From Flavobacteriaceae bacterium (GTDB lineage: Bacteria; Bacteroidota; Bacteroidia; Flavobacteriales; Flavobacteriaceae), in contig CANJDA010000042.1 of assembly GCA_947472705.1 (NCBI GenBank), positions 1-14,280 on the forward strand: DNA of 14,280 bases. The letters run 5' to 3'. Positions 1 through 6,841 of the stretch are shown here, piece by piece. The first letter of the stretch is position 1. The number at the start of each line of letters is the position of its first letter. Under the pieces are notes generated by a model. That model saw nothing but the letters and a program-made list of their open reading frames with translations. It had not been told where the DNA came from and ran no database searches. Position numbers and translations under genes: made by a program.

Positions 1-1836
1 ACCACAAGATTCTTTACGCTGTAAAGCATCCATTGCCATTAATTGACCTAAATCTATAAAATCAGCAACGCGTAATGCTTTTTCTAACTCTGGATTTAAT
101 TCATCAGCACTTCCGGGAACGTAAACCTCTTTATAGAACTCTTCTTTTAAAGCAGCGATTTCTTCAATAGCTTGTTTTAATCCTTGTTCATTACGAGCCA
201 TACCTACCTTGTTCCACATAATCAAACCTAATCGTTTGTGGAAATGATCAACAGATTTTGAACCATTGTTGTTTAAGAATTTTTCGATTAACTCTTTTAC
301 ATTATTTTCTGCTTCTACAAATTCGGGTAAATCAGTTGATATTTTACCAGTTCTGATTTCGTCTGCTAAATAGTTTGAAACGGTATAAGGCAATACAAAA
401 TAACCATCTGCCAAACCTTGCATTAACGCAGAAGCACCAAGTCTGTTAGCTCCGTGATCTGAGAAATTAGCTTCCCCAGCTACGAAACAACCTGGAATAG
501 AAGATTGTAAATTATAATCAACCCAAACACCACCCATAGTATAGTGAACCGCAGGGTAAATTTTCATCGGAGTTTCATAAGGATTCTCGTCAGTGATTTT
601 TTGATACATCGTAAACAAGTTACCGTATTTTTCTTCTAACCATTGTTTTCCTAAAGCAGTAACTTCTTCTGGTGTTGGATTATGATTTCCTTTAGCATAA
701 GCCGCTTGACGACCTTTAGTTTGTATTTCAGTTGAGAAATCTAAATATACTCCTTCGTTAGTATCATTGGCTTCAATTCCATGTCCTTCGTCACAACGCT
801 CTTTTGCGGCTCTAGAAGCTACATCACGAGGTACTAAGTTACCAAAAGCAGGATATCTTCTTTCTAAGAAATAATCTCTTTCGTCTTCTTTAAGTTGCGT
901 AGGTTTTAATTTTCCTGCACGAATAGCTTCAGCATCTTCTTTTCTTTTTGGCACCCATATTCTACCAGAGTTACGCAATGATTCAGACATCAAGGTTAAT
1001 TTGGATTGATTTACTCCATGAACTGGAATACAAGTTGGGTGAATTTGCACAAAACATGGATTAGCAAATAAAGCACCTCTTTTATGAATTTTCCATCCAG
1101 CAGTAACATTACTCCCCATGGCATTGGTAGAAAGGAAATACACATTCCCATAACCACCAGATGCAATAACGACAGCATGAGCAGAATGTCTTTCTAACTC
1201 TCCGGTAACTAAGTTACGCGCGATAATACCACGAGCCTTACCATCAACTTTGACTAAATCTAGCATTTCATGACGGTTAAACATCTGAACTCTACCCAAT
1301 CCTATTTGTCTAGATAAAGCTGAATAAGCTCCTAATAATAATTGTTGTCCAGTTTGTCCGGCAGCATAAAAAGTACGTTGTACTTGAGTACCACCAAACG
1401 AACGGTTATCTAATAATCCGCCATAATCACGGGCAAAAGGAACACCTTGAGCCACACATTGATCAATGATGTTTCCAGAAACTTCTGCTAAACGGTGAAC
1501 ATTTGCTTCACGGGCTCTGTAATCACCACCTTTGATAGTGTCATAAAACAAACGGAAAACACTATCACCATCATTTTGATAATTTTTGGCAGCATTAATT
1601 CCTCCTTGTGCCGCTATAGAGTGCGCACGTCTAGGAGAATCTTGAAAACAAAATGCTTTTACATTATATCCCATTTCCCCAAGGGAAGCGGCAGCAGAAG
1701 CTCCAGCCAAACCTGTTCCTACTACAATAATGTCAATTTTCGGGCGGTTGTTTGGAGCAACCAATTTTAAATGGTCTTTATAATCGGTCCATTTCTGAGA
1801 AATGTGTCCTTCTGGTATTTTTGAATCTAACTTCAT
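1..1836 (-). CDS. sdhA: Succinate dehydrogenase/fumarate reductase flavoprotein subunit (3' end cut by window edge)
   Basis: Catalytic flavoprotein of complex II, which oxidises succinate to fumarate on the cytoplasmic face and passes electrons to SdhB. The window holds 612 codons from the ATG at 1836; the frame is still open at base 1, so the C-terminus is missing. Visible features: dinucleotide-binding VGTGLAG near residues 39-45; the FAD-attachment segment RRAHSIAAQGGINA with H72 as the expected covalent FAD ligand; the substrate-site HPTC motif (H266); the ERRYPAFGNLVPRDVASRA block carrying a conserved active-site arginine; and the HYTMGGVWVD and GEANFSDHGANRLGASAL blocks typical of the family. 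It starts 18 bp after sdhC stops, so the two are co-transcribed, and sdhB probably follows outside the window. The form is that of the B-type (Bacteroidota/Wolinella-like) enzyme with one diheme anchor subunit. The direction of catalysis in vivo cannot be read from sequence. Confidence 0.96.
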   Translation of the reverse strand, partial: MKLDSKIPEGHISQKWTDYKDHLKLVAPNNRPKIDIIVVGTGLAGASAAASLGEMGYNVKAFCFQDSPRRAHSIAAQGGINAAKNYQNDGDSVFRLFYDTIKGGDYRAREANVHRLAEVSGNIIDQCVAQGVPFARDYGGLLDNRSFGGTQVQRTFYAAGQTGQQLLLGAYSALSRQIGLGRVQMFNRHEMLDLVKVDGKARGIIARNLVTGELERHSAHAVVIASGGYGNVYFLSTNAMGSNVTAGWKIHKRGALFANPCFVQIHPTCIPVHGVNQSKLTLMSESLRNSGRIWVPKRKEDAEAIRAGKLKPTQLKEDERDYFLERRYPAFGNLVPRDVASRAAKERCDEGHGIEANDTNEGVYLDFSTEIQTKGRQAAYAKGNHNPTPEEVTALGKQWLEEKYGNLFTMYQKITDENPYETPMKIYPAVHYTMGGVWVDYNLQSSIPGCFVAGEANFSDHGANRLGASALMQGLADGYFVLPYTVSNYLADEIRTGKISTDLPEFVEAENNVKELIEKFLNNNGSKSVDHFHKRLGLIMWNKVGMARNEQGLKQAIEEIAALKEEFYKEVYVPGSADELNPELEKALRVADFIDLGQLMAMDALQRKESCG

Positions 1837-1854
1837 GATAAATACTGATGTTGA

Positions 1855-2709
1855 TTATTTTAAGAAAAAATGAATGTAAACCGGAATTATAGCAAATAAT
1901 AAAGGAACTATAATAGCAAAAGCAGCACCAAATTTCTTGATGGTTGGCGTGAATTTATTATTTATTCCTAATGATTGAAAGGCACTACTGAATCCATGTA
2001 ATAGGTGGAAAGCCAATACAAACATTGAAATAACATATAGAATAGTGGCAATCAATCCAAATTTGGCATCTTTAAAAAAGGCCACTGTAATTTTGTGTAA
2101 ATCTTTATAGCCTTCACCCACTTTAACTCTAGCTTGGGTATTATAAAAATCGGTTTTGTGATCGATATAGGTTTGAGCTCCAGTTTTCATGGCTTCTTCA
2201 TAACTTTTTGCTACCTGCGTCGTTGGCATATAACCACCATTGGTAGTAATGTATAAATCTTGCTTTTGACCCATAACTTCAACTGTTATGCTTTGCAACG
2301 GCATTTTTTTATCAAAGTGCATTACCGCCCAAAAATTAACCATATGGGTAACTATAAAAACTAAAATAATAGTTCCTAACACCGCCATGTTTCTTGATGA
2401 AAAGCTACTGTTGCTAGCAGGGCTGTTTTTAGCATAACCTATTGGCCTAGCTTTTATGTTTTGATAGGTTAACATAAAACCATCAACAGCATGAAATAAA
2501 ATAGAAACATAAGTGAGGTAAGAAAGTATTTTTACCGCCGGATTAGAGGTCATAAACAATGCATACTGATTGAAGTGTAAAGCATCGCTAAAAATTAATT
2601 GGAGATTTCCTGCCAAGTGACCTGATAAAAACAAGCATAAAAATAAACCTGTAAGAGCCATCCAATATTTCTTCGCAAGAGATGACTTTAAAAGTGCAGA
2701 TTTTGCCAT
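1855..2709 (-). CDS. sdhC: Succinate dehydrogenase cytochrome b subunit (B-type, diheme membrane anchor)
   Basis: Single membrane anchor of B-type succinate:quinone oxidoreductase; it binds two hemes b and the quinone. From the ATG at 2709 it has 284 residues with five hydrophobic segments at about 16-35, 60-82, 108-129, 217-240 and 258-280. Candidate axial heme histidines sit where the family has them: H31 (SGHLAGN), H73 (LFHAVDG), H122 (THMVNFW) and H235 or H238 (FHLLHG). An in-frame GTG at 2739 would add ten residues, but the -7 box at 2741-2748 places the transcript start downstream of it, so ATG 2709 is preferred. The hydrophilic stretch at 132-205 between helices 3 and 4 (predicted periplasmic) is longer than I expect, since family members are often about 200-260 residues. 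It is first in the operon, directly before sdhA. Confidence 0.93.
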   Translation of the reverse strand: MAKSALLKSSLAKKYWMALTGLFLCLFLSGHLAGNLQLIFSDALHFNQYALFMTSNPAVKILSYLTYVSILFHAVDGFMLTYQNIKARPIGYAKNSPASNSSFSSRNMAVLGTIILVFIVTHMVNFWAVMHFDKKMPLQSITVEVMGQKQDLYITTNGGYMPTTQVAKSYEEAMKTGAQTYIDHKTDFYNTQARVKVGEGYKDLHKITVAFFKDAKFGLIATILYVISMFVLAFHLLHGFSSAFQSLGINNKFTPTIKKFGAAFAIIVPLLFAIIPVYIHFFLK

Positions 2710-2740
2710 AATTGTGTATAATTTATTTAAAAAAATCACA

Positions 2741-2773
2741 CAAAAATACAGTTATTTGCTTTTAACTACAACC
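2741..2773 (-). promoter_or_regulatory. Promoter of sdhCA
   Basis: On the minus strand TATTTTTG (2741-2748) matches the Bacteroidota -7 consensus TANNTTTG exactly. A GTTG (2769-2772) lies upstream with 20 bp between its TTG and the -7 box, close to the TTTG-N19 spacing of the -33 element. Transcription should begin near 2735, giving a leader of about 25 nt before the sdhC ATG at 2709. Confidence 0.7.
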
Positions 2774-2810
2774 TTTTCGCTGTAATTTATAATCAATTTA
2801 AAGTGGGTTT

Positions 2811-2834
2811 AACACTTGTTGATTTTCAAGTGTT
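2811..2834. promoter_or_regulatory. Inverted repeat between the lipoprotein gene and the sdh promoter
   Basis: AACACTTG (2811-2818) and CAAGTGTT (2827-2834) are perfect 8-bp inverted arms around an 8-nt loop. They lie 37 bp after the stop of the lipoprotein gene and about 40 bp upstream of the sdhC -33 box. No clear T-run follows the hairpin on the minus strand, so a terminator is possible but weak; an activator or repressor site for sdh is an alternative. Confidence 0.35.
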
Positions 2835-2870
2835 TAAATGGCTTTTTTAAGCTTTAAAAGTTAAACAAAA

Positions 2871-3755
2871 TTACTTCACATAACTCGGAATCAAACCGCG
2901 TAATCCCATATCAACGACGTTTTCTCCAACAGAAGGTTCGTATTTTCCATCCGCATTTACTTCGCTCCACTCAAAACTGTTGTTTATTGATAAGGAAAGC
3001 GTAATAACTACATCTTTAGTTTCGGTTCCATCAATCACTAAATTATCAGCGAATTTTCCAGTAACGACACAAGATCCAGCAGGAATCGGAGAAGTAGCAC
3101 TCAGCGGGTTTGGAACCGTAGTGGCTCCCGGTGGCGCTTGCCCGAAAGTAGAATAATCAAATCCGTTCAACCCAAAAGCCCAATAACCTTGTGCTCGGTT
3201 GGCATTAACAGGAAACGAATAATTGCCAATGTTGAAAGTAGTAAGATAGGTGTTAAATCCAACAAAACTCGCCAAATTACCAGTGTAATCATTCCCATCA
3301 CCACCTCGTACACTAATTTGATAATTCTGATAAGACAACGAAACCCGCATCCATTGATAGCTTCCTGGTAAAACATCTTTCAAAGGAATTTTCAAAAAAG
3401 TCTCTCCTTCAGCAACAACTTTCGACTGACTAAAATCAATGGCATTGGTGCCGCCAGCGGTTGTTTCTGGAGCATGATATAATATAGTTCCTGCTCCAAG
3501 AGCTGTAGTTGCATTAGGTGCCATCTCTACATAATGAGAAGAAATAGTATTAAAATTAGGCGATTGTGCAGCATTACCAACAGCTACTGTTGAGGGAAGC
3601 CCCAAATTATTCAATCGTTCCTGATTAGGATCAAATTTAAATTTAATAATCAACATCGGTTCTGATACTTGTAGGTTATCGTCGCGGTCATTACTACAAG
3701 CTATAAAAGGAATCGCTGCTGCTAAAAACACTAAAAGAAGGATGACTTTTTTCAT
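2871..3755 (-). CDS. Hypothetical lipoprotein, function unknown
   Basis: I do not recognise a named family. From the ATG at 3755 the product has 294 residues and opens with a lipoprotein signal peptide: a KK n-region, a Leu/Ala-rich core and a lipobox ending IAC with C20. The residues after Cys (SNDRDD) are acidic, as in surface-export signals of Flavobacteriia lipoproteins, so outer-membrane and perhaps surface location is inferred. The mature part is rich in Gly, Asn, Ser, Thr and aromatic residues and looks mostly beta-strand. Conspicuous blocks are FLKIPLKDVLPGSYQWMRVS (about 120-139), SYQNYQI just after it, and a C-terminal NADGKYEPSVGENVVDMG segment that resembles a metal-binding acidic loop. 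An in-frame ATG at 3776 would precede the signal peptide and fall at the predicted transcript start, so 3755 is preferred. It follows the ChaN-like gene by 30 bp on the same strand, suggesting a shared process. Confidence 0.8.
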   Translation of the reverse strand: MKKVILLLVFLAAAIPFIACSNDRDDNLQVSEPMLIIKFKFDPNQERLNNLGLPSTVAVGNAAQSPNFNTISSHYVEMAPNATTALGAGTILYHAPETTAGGTNAIDFSQSKVVAEGETFLKIPLKDVLPGSYQWMRVSLSYQNYQISVRGGDGNDYTGNLASFVGFNTYLTTFNIGNYSFPVNANRAQGYWAFGLNGFDYSTFGQAPPGATTVPNPLSATSPIPAGSCVVTGKFADNLVIDGTETKDVVITLSLSINNSFEWSEVNADGKYEPSVGENVVDMGLRGLIPSYVK

Positions 3756-3780
3756 AGGGTTTGGGTTTTTAAACATAGCA

Positions 3781-3788
3781 CAAAATTA
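3781..3788 (-). promoter_or_regulatory. -7 box in front of the lipoprotein gene
   Basis: TAATTTTG on the minus strand is an exact TANNTTTG match and overlaps the stop codon of the ChaN-like gene. Its last base is 26 nt from the ATG at 3755, like other promoters in this window. No -33 TTTG is visible at the right spacing. It may be a weak internal promoter of the two-gene unit. Confidence 0.4.
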
Positions 3789-4637
3789 GTATGTTTTCGT
3801 TACATCTTCATCTATAACGAGAATATAGTCGGCTTTAGTATAATTTTCAGGAAGTATTTTTTTTAAGTCACTTTGTTCAACAGTAGAAATCGTAATAATA
3901 TTCAGCTCTGGATTGGCTTTTTTTAAGTACCAATAAATCCCTTCAAAGTTGTTACTGTGATACGTACCATTGTAATGCATGAAAACCGTATCGGGCTTTA
4001 AGTTTTTGGTAATAAAGTAAGCCATAGTAGCATCTTTAATGGCTTGAGCCTTGGGCATATTCGGGCTCGTATGATCACCCATCATTTTCATCATTTCCAC
4101 ATAACCAGGCAAAGTAGCATCATAAGCAATAGGTAATGGCGCTATCCAATCTTTTTCTTCTGCTGTCAAAGCTTCCAAAGCTTCAAACCCTTTTTTAGAA
4201 ACCATAGCAGCATAACGGCGCGGAATATTAGTCGCCACAAAAGGCAAATGCTGTTCTTTTGCAAAATCAACCAAAGGCTTATAATCGGTTTTATGATTAG
4301 GCCAAAGACGCGCCATACTGTCCAATTGTTTTTGATTGATTTCCCCTTTCAAGTATTGGTCCAGTTGCTTTTGATTATCGGCTTCCAACATTTCTGCTCC
4401 CAAAACTATATTTCTTTTAGCCGCAATATCTTTAGTCAATTCCAATTCCAGCCAATGACAAATGGCATTGTTATGGTATTCACCAAATAAAACTACTTGT
4501 GCTTTTTCGGCAGCTTTTAACAATTTGCCATAGGAAACTTTCTTCCCGTTTTGGTCAAACAATTGATACGATAATTTATCCTGTGCCCACAAACTGCAAC
4601 TAATAAACCAAACCAACAAAAGAAACTGTTTTTTCAT
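3786..4637 (-). CDS. Secreted ChaN/DUF399-family protein (haem-binding uptake, Tiki superfamily)
   Basis: Product of 283 residues from the ATG at 4637 with a type I signal peptide: MKK, a hydrophobic core to about residue 17, and likely cleavage in LWAQD. The mature protein matches the ChaN/DUF399 fold related to Tiki/EreA proteins. It has FGEYHNN (51-57) followed by H61, an acidic AEMLEADNQ block (81-89), WPNHKTDYKPLVDFAKEQHLPFVATN (112-137), QAIKDATMA (198-206) and HYNGTYHSN (221-229). Some family members bind haem and others are proposed metal-dependent hydrolases, so the reaction is not settled. A Met/His-rich stretch, MMKMMGDH (182-189), could be a metal or haem contact (inference). No lipobox cysteine is present, so the protein should be periplasmic or secreted. 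It is the first gene of a unit with the downstream lipoprotein and is divergent from the Crp-type regulator. A second ATG at 4643 adds only two residues. Confidence 0.85.
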   Translation of the reverse strand: MKKQFLLLVWFISCSLWAQDKLSYQLFDQNGKKVSYGKLLKAAEKAQVVLFGEYHNNAICHWLELELTKDIAAKRNIVLGAEMLEADNQKQLDQYLKGEINQKQLDSMARLWPNHKTDYKPLVDFAKEQHLPFVATNIPRRYAAMVSKKGFEALEALTAEEKDWIAPLPIAYDATLPGYVEMMKMMGDHTSPNMPKAQAIKDATMAYFITKNLKPDTVFMHYNGTYHSNNFEGIYWYLKKANPELNIITISTVEQSDLKKILPENYTKADYILVIDEDVTKTY

Positions 4638-4689
4638 GAGCATAAATTTTCACTAAAAATATTCATTAATCCCCCAATAACAAAATATC

Positions 4690-4710
4690 CACAAAAAGAA
4701 TACTTTTGTG
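4690..4710. promoter_or_regulatory. 21-bp palindrome (candidate operator) in the divergent intergenic region
   Basis: CACAAAA (4690-4696) and TTTTGTG (4704-4710) are perfect 7-bp inverted arms separated by 7 bp, centred at 4700. The right arm overlaps the -7 box of the Crp-type gene and ends 4 bp before its ATG; the left arm is 52 bp upstream of the ChaN-like start. The size and symmetry fit a dimeric regulator, and the adjacent Crp-fold gene is the obvious candidate for autoregulation (inference). Confidence 0.45.
4701..4708 (+). promoter_or_regulatory. -7 box of the Crp-type regulator gene
   Basis: TACTTTTG is an exact TANNTTTG match. Its last base lies only 7 nt before the ATG at 4715, so transcription would begin at about the start codon and the mRNA would be leaderless or nearly so. 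No -33 TTTG is seen at 19-20 bp, hence moderate confidence. Confidence 0.45.
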
Positions 4711-4714
4711 TAGT

Positions 4715-5311
4715 ATGAAAACGCAAAATGATTCTTCGGCTTTTACTGCTTATTTGTTGTCTTTTATAGATAACAAAAGCTCTCATTTGCAACAATGTAG
4801 TAAAGAGGCGCTAAAGGAATTTACCCTCTTGAACCTCAAAAAAAACGATTATTTTGTCAAAGAAGGGCAAGTGTGTTCTTATTTCTGTTTTCTCGAAAGC
4901 GGAATTTTACAGCACGCCATCGAAGTCGCAGACGAAGAGAAGACAACTTACTTAGCACTGCGAAACTCAGTAACTTCTTCCCTCAACAGTTTTTTAAACC
5001 AAATCCCTTCCCGCAAAAGCATCAAAGCCTTAGCCGATTCCAAATTATGGGTAGTCGATTTAAAAACCTTCAAAGACTTAATTGCCCATAACGAAGCGTT
5101 TCACCAATTCTATTACAACGTAATCGAAAAGCAAATCTGCCTAATCGATGATTACCGCATCGACCTACTAACCCTAACCCCCGAAGAACGCTACAATAAG
5201 CTATTGCTCACGGAACCTAAATTACTCCAAGAAGTACCCCTACACTATTTGGCCTCTTTCCTAGGCATCTCTACCCGCCACATGAGCCGCATTAGAAAAA
5301 ATATAAAATAA
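4715..5311 (+). CDS. Crp/Fnr-family transcriptional regulator
   Basis: A 198-residue protein with the Crp/Fnr layout. An N-terminal beta-roll of the cyclic-nucleotide-binding fold (about 25-115) includes FVKEGQVCSYFCFLESGIL (47-65). A dimerisation helix follows (about 117-150), then LTPEERYNKLLL (153-164), and a short C-terminal helix-turn-helix at 174-196 with PLHYLASFLGISTRHMSRIR. The FGE-x-RxA phosphate-binding cassette of cAMP-responsive members is absent (SFLNQIPSRKSIKAL instead), so cAMP binding is unlikely and the ligand is unknown. No Fnr-type cysteine cluster is apparent. The protein ends right after the recognition helix, without the wing of E. coli Crp, which is usual for short Bacteroidota members. 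The ATG at 4715 is preferred over a TTG three codons upstream because that lies inside the -7 box. The gene is divergent from the ChaN-like gene, its most likely nearby target. Confidence 0.88.
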   Translation: MKTQNDSSAFTAYLLSFIDNKSSHLQQCSKEALKEFTLLNLKKNDYFVKEGQVCSYFCFLESGILQHAIEVADEEKTTYLALRNSVTSSLNSFLNQIPSRKSIKALADSKLWVVDLKTFKDLIAHNEAFHQFYYNVIEKQICLIDDYRIDLLTLTPEERYNKLLLTEPKLLQEVPLHYLASFLGISTRHMSRIRKNIK

Positions 5312-5346
5312 CGCCATTTGGCTACTTATTAGTTTACCGCTTTGCT

Positions 5347-5354
5347 TAATTTTG
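5347..5354 (+). promoter_or_regulatory. -7 box of the Xaa-Pro aminopeptidase gene
   Basis: TAATTTTG matches TANNTTTG exactly and ends 28 nt before the ATG at 5382. A TTTG at 5317-5320 is 26 bp away, too far for a standard -33 box. This supports independent transcription of the gene and the 5382 start over the in-frame TTG at 5352, which lies within the box. Confidence 0.5.
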
Positions 5355-5381
5355 GTATATCAATTTTCAAATTCAAACAAA

Positions 5382-6674
5382 ATGAAATACCATCAAATAG
5401 ACCGCAACTTGTTCATCAAAAACAGAGCTAAGTTCACGGCACAAATGAAACCTAACAGTGTAGCTGTTTTCAATTCCAACGATATTTATCCAGTATCTGC
5501 CGATAGTACCTTGCCTTTTGCTCAACACCGCGATATCTTTTATTTAAGCGGAGTAGACCAAGAGGAAAGCATCTTGTTGCTCTTTCCCGATGCGCCTTAC
5601 GAGCATTTAAAAGAAATTCTTTTCCTAAAAGAAACCAACGAACATATCGCCATTTGGGAAGGGGAGAAGCTAACCAAGGAACGCGCTTTCGAAGTAGCCG
5701 GAATCAAATCGGTGATTTGGTTACAAGATTTTCACAAGACTTTAAAAGAAGTAATGACTTATGCCGAAACCATATACATCAACACCAACGAGCATTACCG
5801 TGCTTCTATTGAAACCGAAACCCGTGAAGCCCGCTTCGTTAAATGGTGGAAAGAAAACTATCCTGCCCACAAGGTGGAAAAAGCCAATCCTATCCTACAA
5901 CGCCTGCGCTCTGTTAAAGAAACAGAGGAACTAGATTTAATTCAAAAAGCGTGCGATATCACCGAAAAAGGCTTCCGCAGAGTCTTAAATTTCGTAAAAC
6001 CTAACGTAATGGAATACGAAATCGAAGCGGAGTTTGCACACGAATTCCTATGCAATCGTTCCAAAGGATTTGCCTACACACCTATCATCGCTTCGGGTAA
6101 CAACGCCAACGTGTTGCATTATATCGAGAACAACCAACAGTGTAAAGCGGGCGATTTGATTTTGTTAGATGTAGGAGCAGAGTACGCCAACTATTCTAGC
6201 GACATGACCCGTATGGTTCCGGTATCAGGACGTTTTTCTGACCGTCAAAAAGAAGTATATAATGCAGTGTTACGAGTAAAAAACGAAGCGACCAAAATGT
6301 TAGTGCCAGGCACTTTGTGGAAACGATACCACGTTGAGGTAGGTAAAATCATGACATCTGAATTGTTAGGTCTAGGCCTAATAGACAAAGCCGATGTGCA
6401 AAACGAAAACCCCGATTGGCCTGCCTACAAAAAATACTTCATGCACGGCACATCTCATCACATGGGCTTAGACACGCATGATTACGGATTATTACACGAA
6501 CCCATGCAAGCTAATATGGTCTTCACCGTAGAACCAGGCATCTACATCCCTGCCGAAGGTTTCGGCATCCGTATAGAAGATGATATGGTCATTCAACCAA
6601 CAGGCCCAGCCTTCAATCTAATGAGAAACATTCCAATAGAAGTAGAGGAGATTGAGAGTATTATGAATGCCTAA
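5382..6674 (+). CDS. pepP: Xaa-Pro aminopeptidase (aminopeptidase P, peptidase family M24B)
   Basis: A cytoplasmic dinuclear-metal peptidase that removes the N-terminal residue from peptides with proline in second place. The 430 residues match the usual length of bacterial aminopeptidase P. The N-terminal creatinase-like domain (about 1-170) carries FAQHRDIFYLSGVDQEES (46-63). The C-terminal pita-bread domain has all expected metal ligands: D263 and D274 (LLDVGAEYANYSSDMTR), H359 (MHGTSHHMGLDTHD), E384 (FTVEPGIY) and E399 (IRIEDD). Further active-site histidines H355 and H366 are also present. There is no signal peptide. The ATG at 5382 gives a protein that begins like its homologues, whereas the TTG at 5352 would add ten unlikely residues. 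It lies 70 bp after the Crp-type gene with its own -7 box and is followed by a REP-like element and a terminator. The family call is firm; pepP is used in the E. coli sense. Confidence 0.95.
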   Translation: MKYHQIDRNLFIKNRAKFTAQMKPNSVAVFNSNDIYPVSADSTLPFAQHRDIFYLSGVDQEESILLLFPDAPYEHLKEILFLKETNEHIAIWEGEKLTKERAFEVAGIKSVIWLQDFHKTLKEVMTYAETIYINTNEHYRASIETETREARFVKWWKENYPAHKVEKANPILQRLRSVKETEELDLIQKACDITEKGFRRVLNFVKPNVMEYEIEAEFAHEFLCNRSKGFAYTPIIASGNNANVLHYIENNQQCKAGDLILLDVGAEYANYSSDMTRMVPVSGRFSDRQKEVYNAVLRVKNEATKMLVPGTLWKRYHVEVGKIMTSELLGLGLIDKADVQNENPDWPAYKKYFMHGTSHHMGLDTHDYGLLHEPMQANMVFTVEPGIYIPAEGFGIRIEDDMVIQPTGPAFNLMRNIPIEVEEIESIMNA

Positions 6675-6680
6675 TTAAGA

Positions 6681-6744
6681 TTTGTCACCCTGAGCATTTG
6701 ATATTAAGAGGAGAAAGCGAAAGCTTTCGGCAAGTATCGAAGGG
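6681..6744. repeat. REP-like intergenic palindromic element
   Basis: The segment opens with TTTGTCACCCTGAGC (6681-6695) and closes with GTATCGAAGGG (6734-6744). These resemble the two ends of a short CACCCTGAGC...TCGAAGGG repeat that I recall as common between genes in Bacteroidota. The ends can pair weakly (CCCT with AGGG). The insert between them holds a perfect 12-bp palindrome, CGAAAGCTTTCG (6718-6729). Copy number in this genome cannot be judged from one window. Confidence 0.45.
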
Positions 6745-6773
6745 CCAATTAAGAGAAGAGATAATAGATAATA

Positions 6774-6805
6774 GACGGCTCACGATGGTGGGTCGTTTTG
6801 GTTTT
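6774..6805 (+). terminator. Rho-independent terminator after pepP
   Basis: ACGGCTCAC (6775-6783) pairs with GTGGGTCGT (6788-6796) over 9 bp, two of them G-U, around a GATG loop. TTTTGGTTTT follows (6796-6805). It lies about 100 bp after the pepP stop, beyond the REP-like element, and faces the opposite-strand HTH gene. Confidence 0.65.
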
Positions 6806-6841
6806 AAACACAAACTATAATTCGTAATTTTCAATTCATAA

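Noticed and set aside
1495..1770. Plus-strand open frame of 91 codons
   Set aside because: It lies fully antisense to sdhA, whose motifs are unmistakable in this stretch.
4679..4687. Candidate -7 box for the ChaN-like gene (TATTTTG on the minus strand)
   Set aside because: It is one base short of TANNTTTG and has no -33 partner, so it was not listed as a feature.
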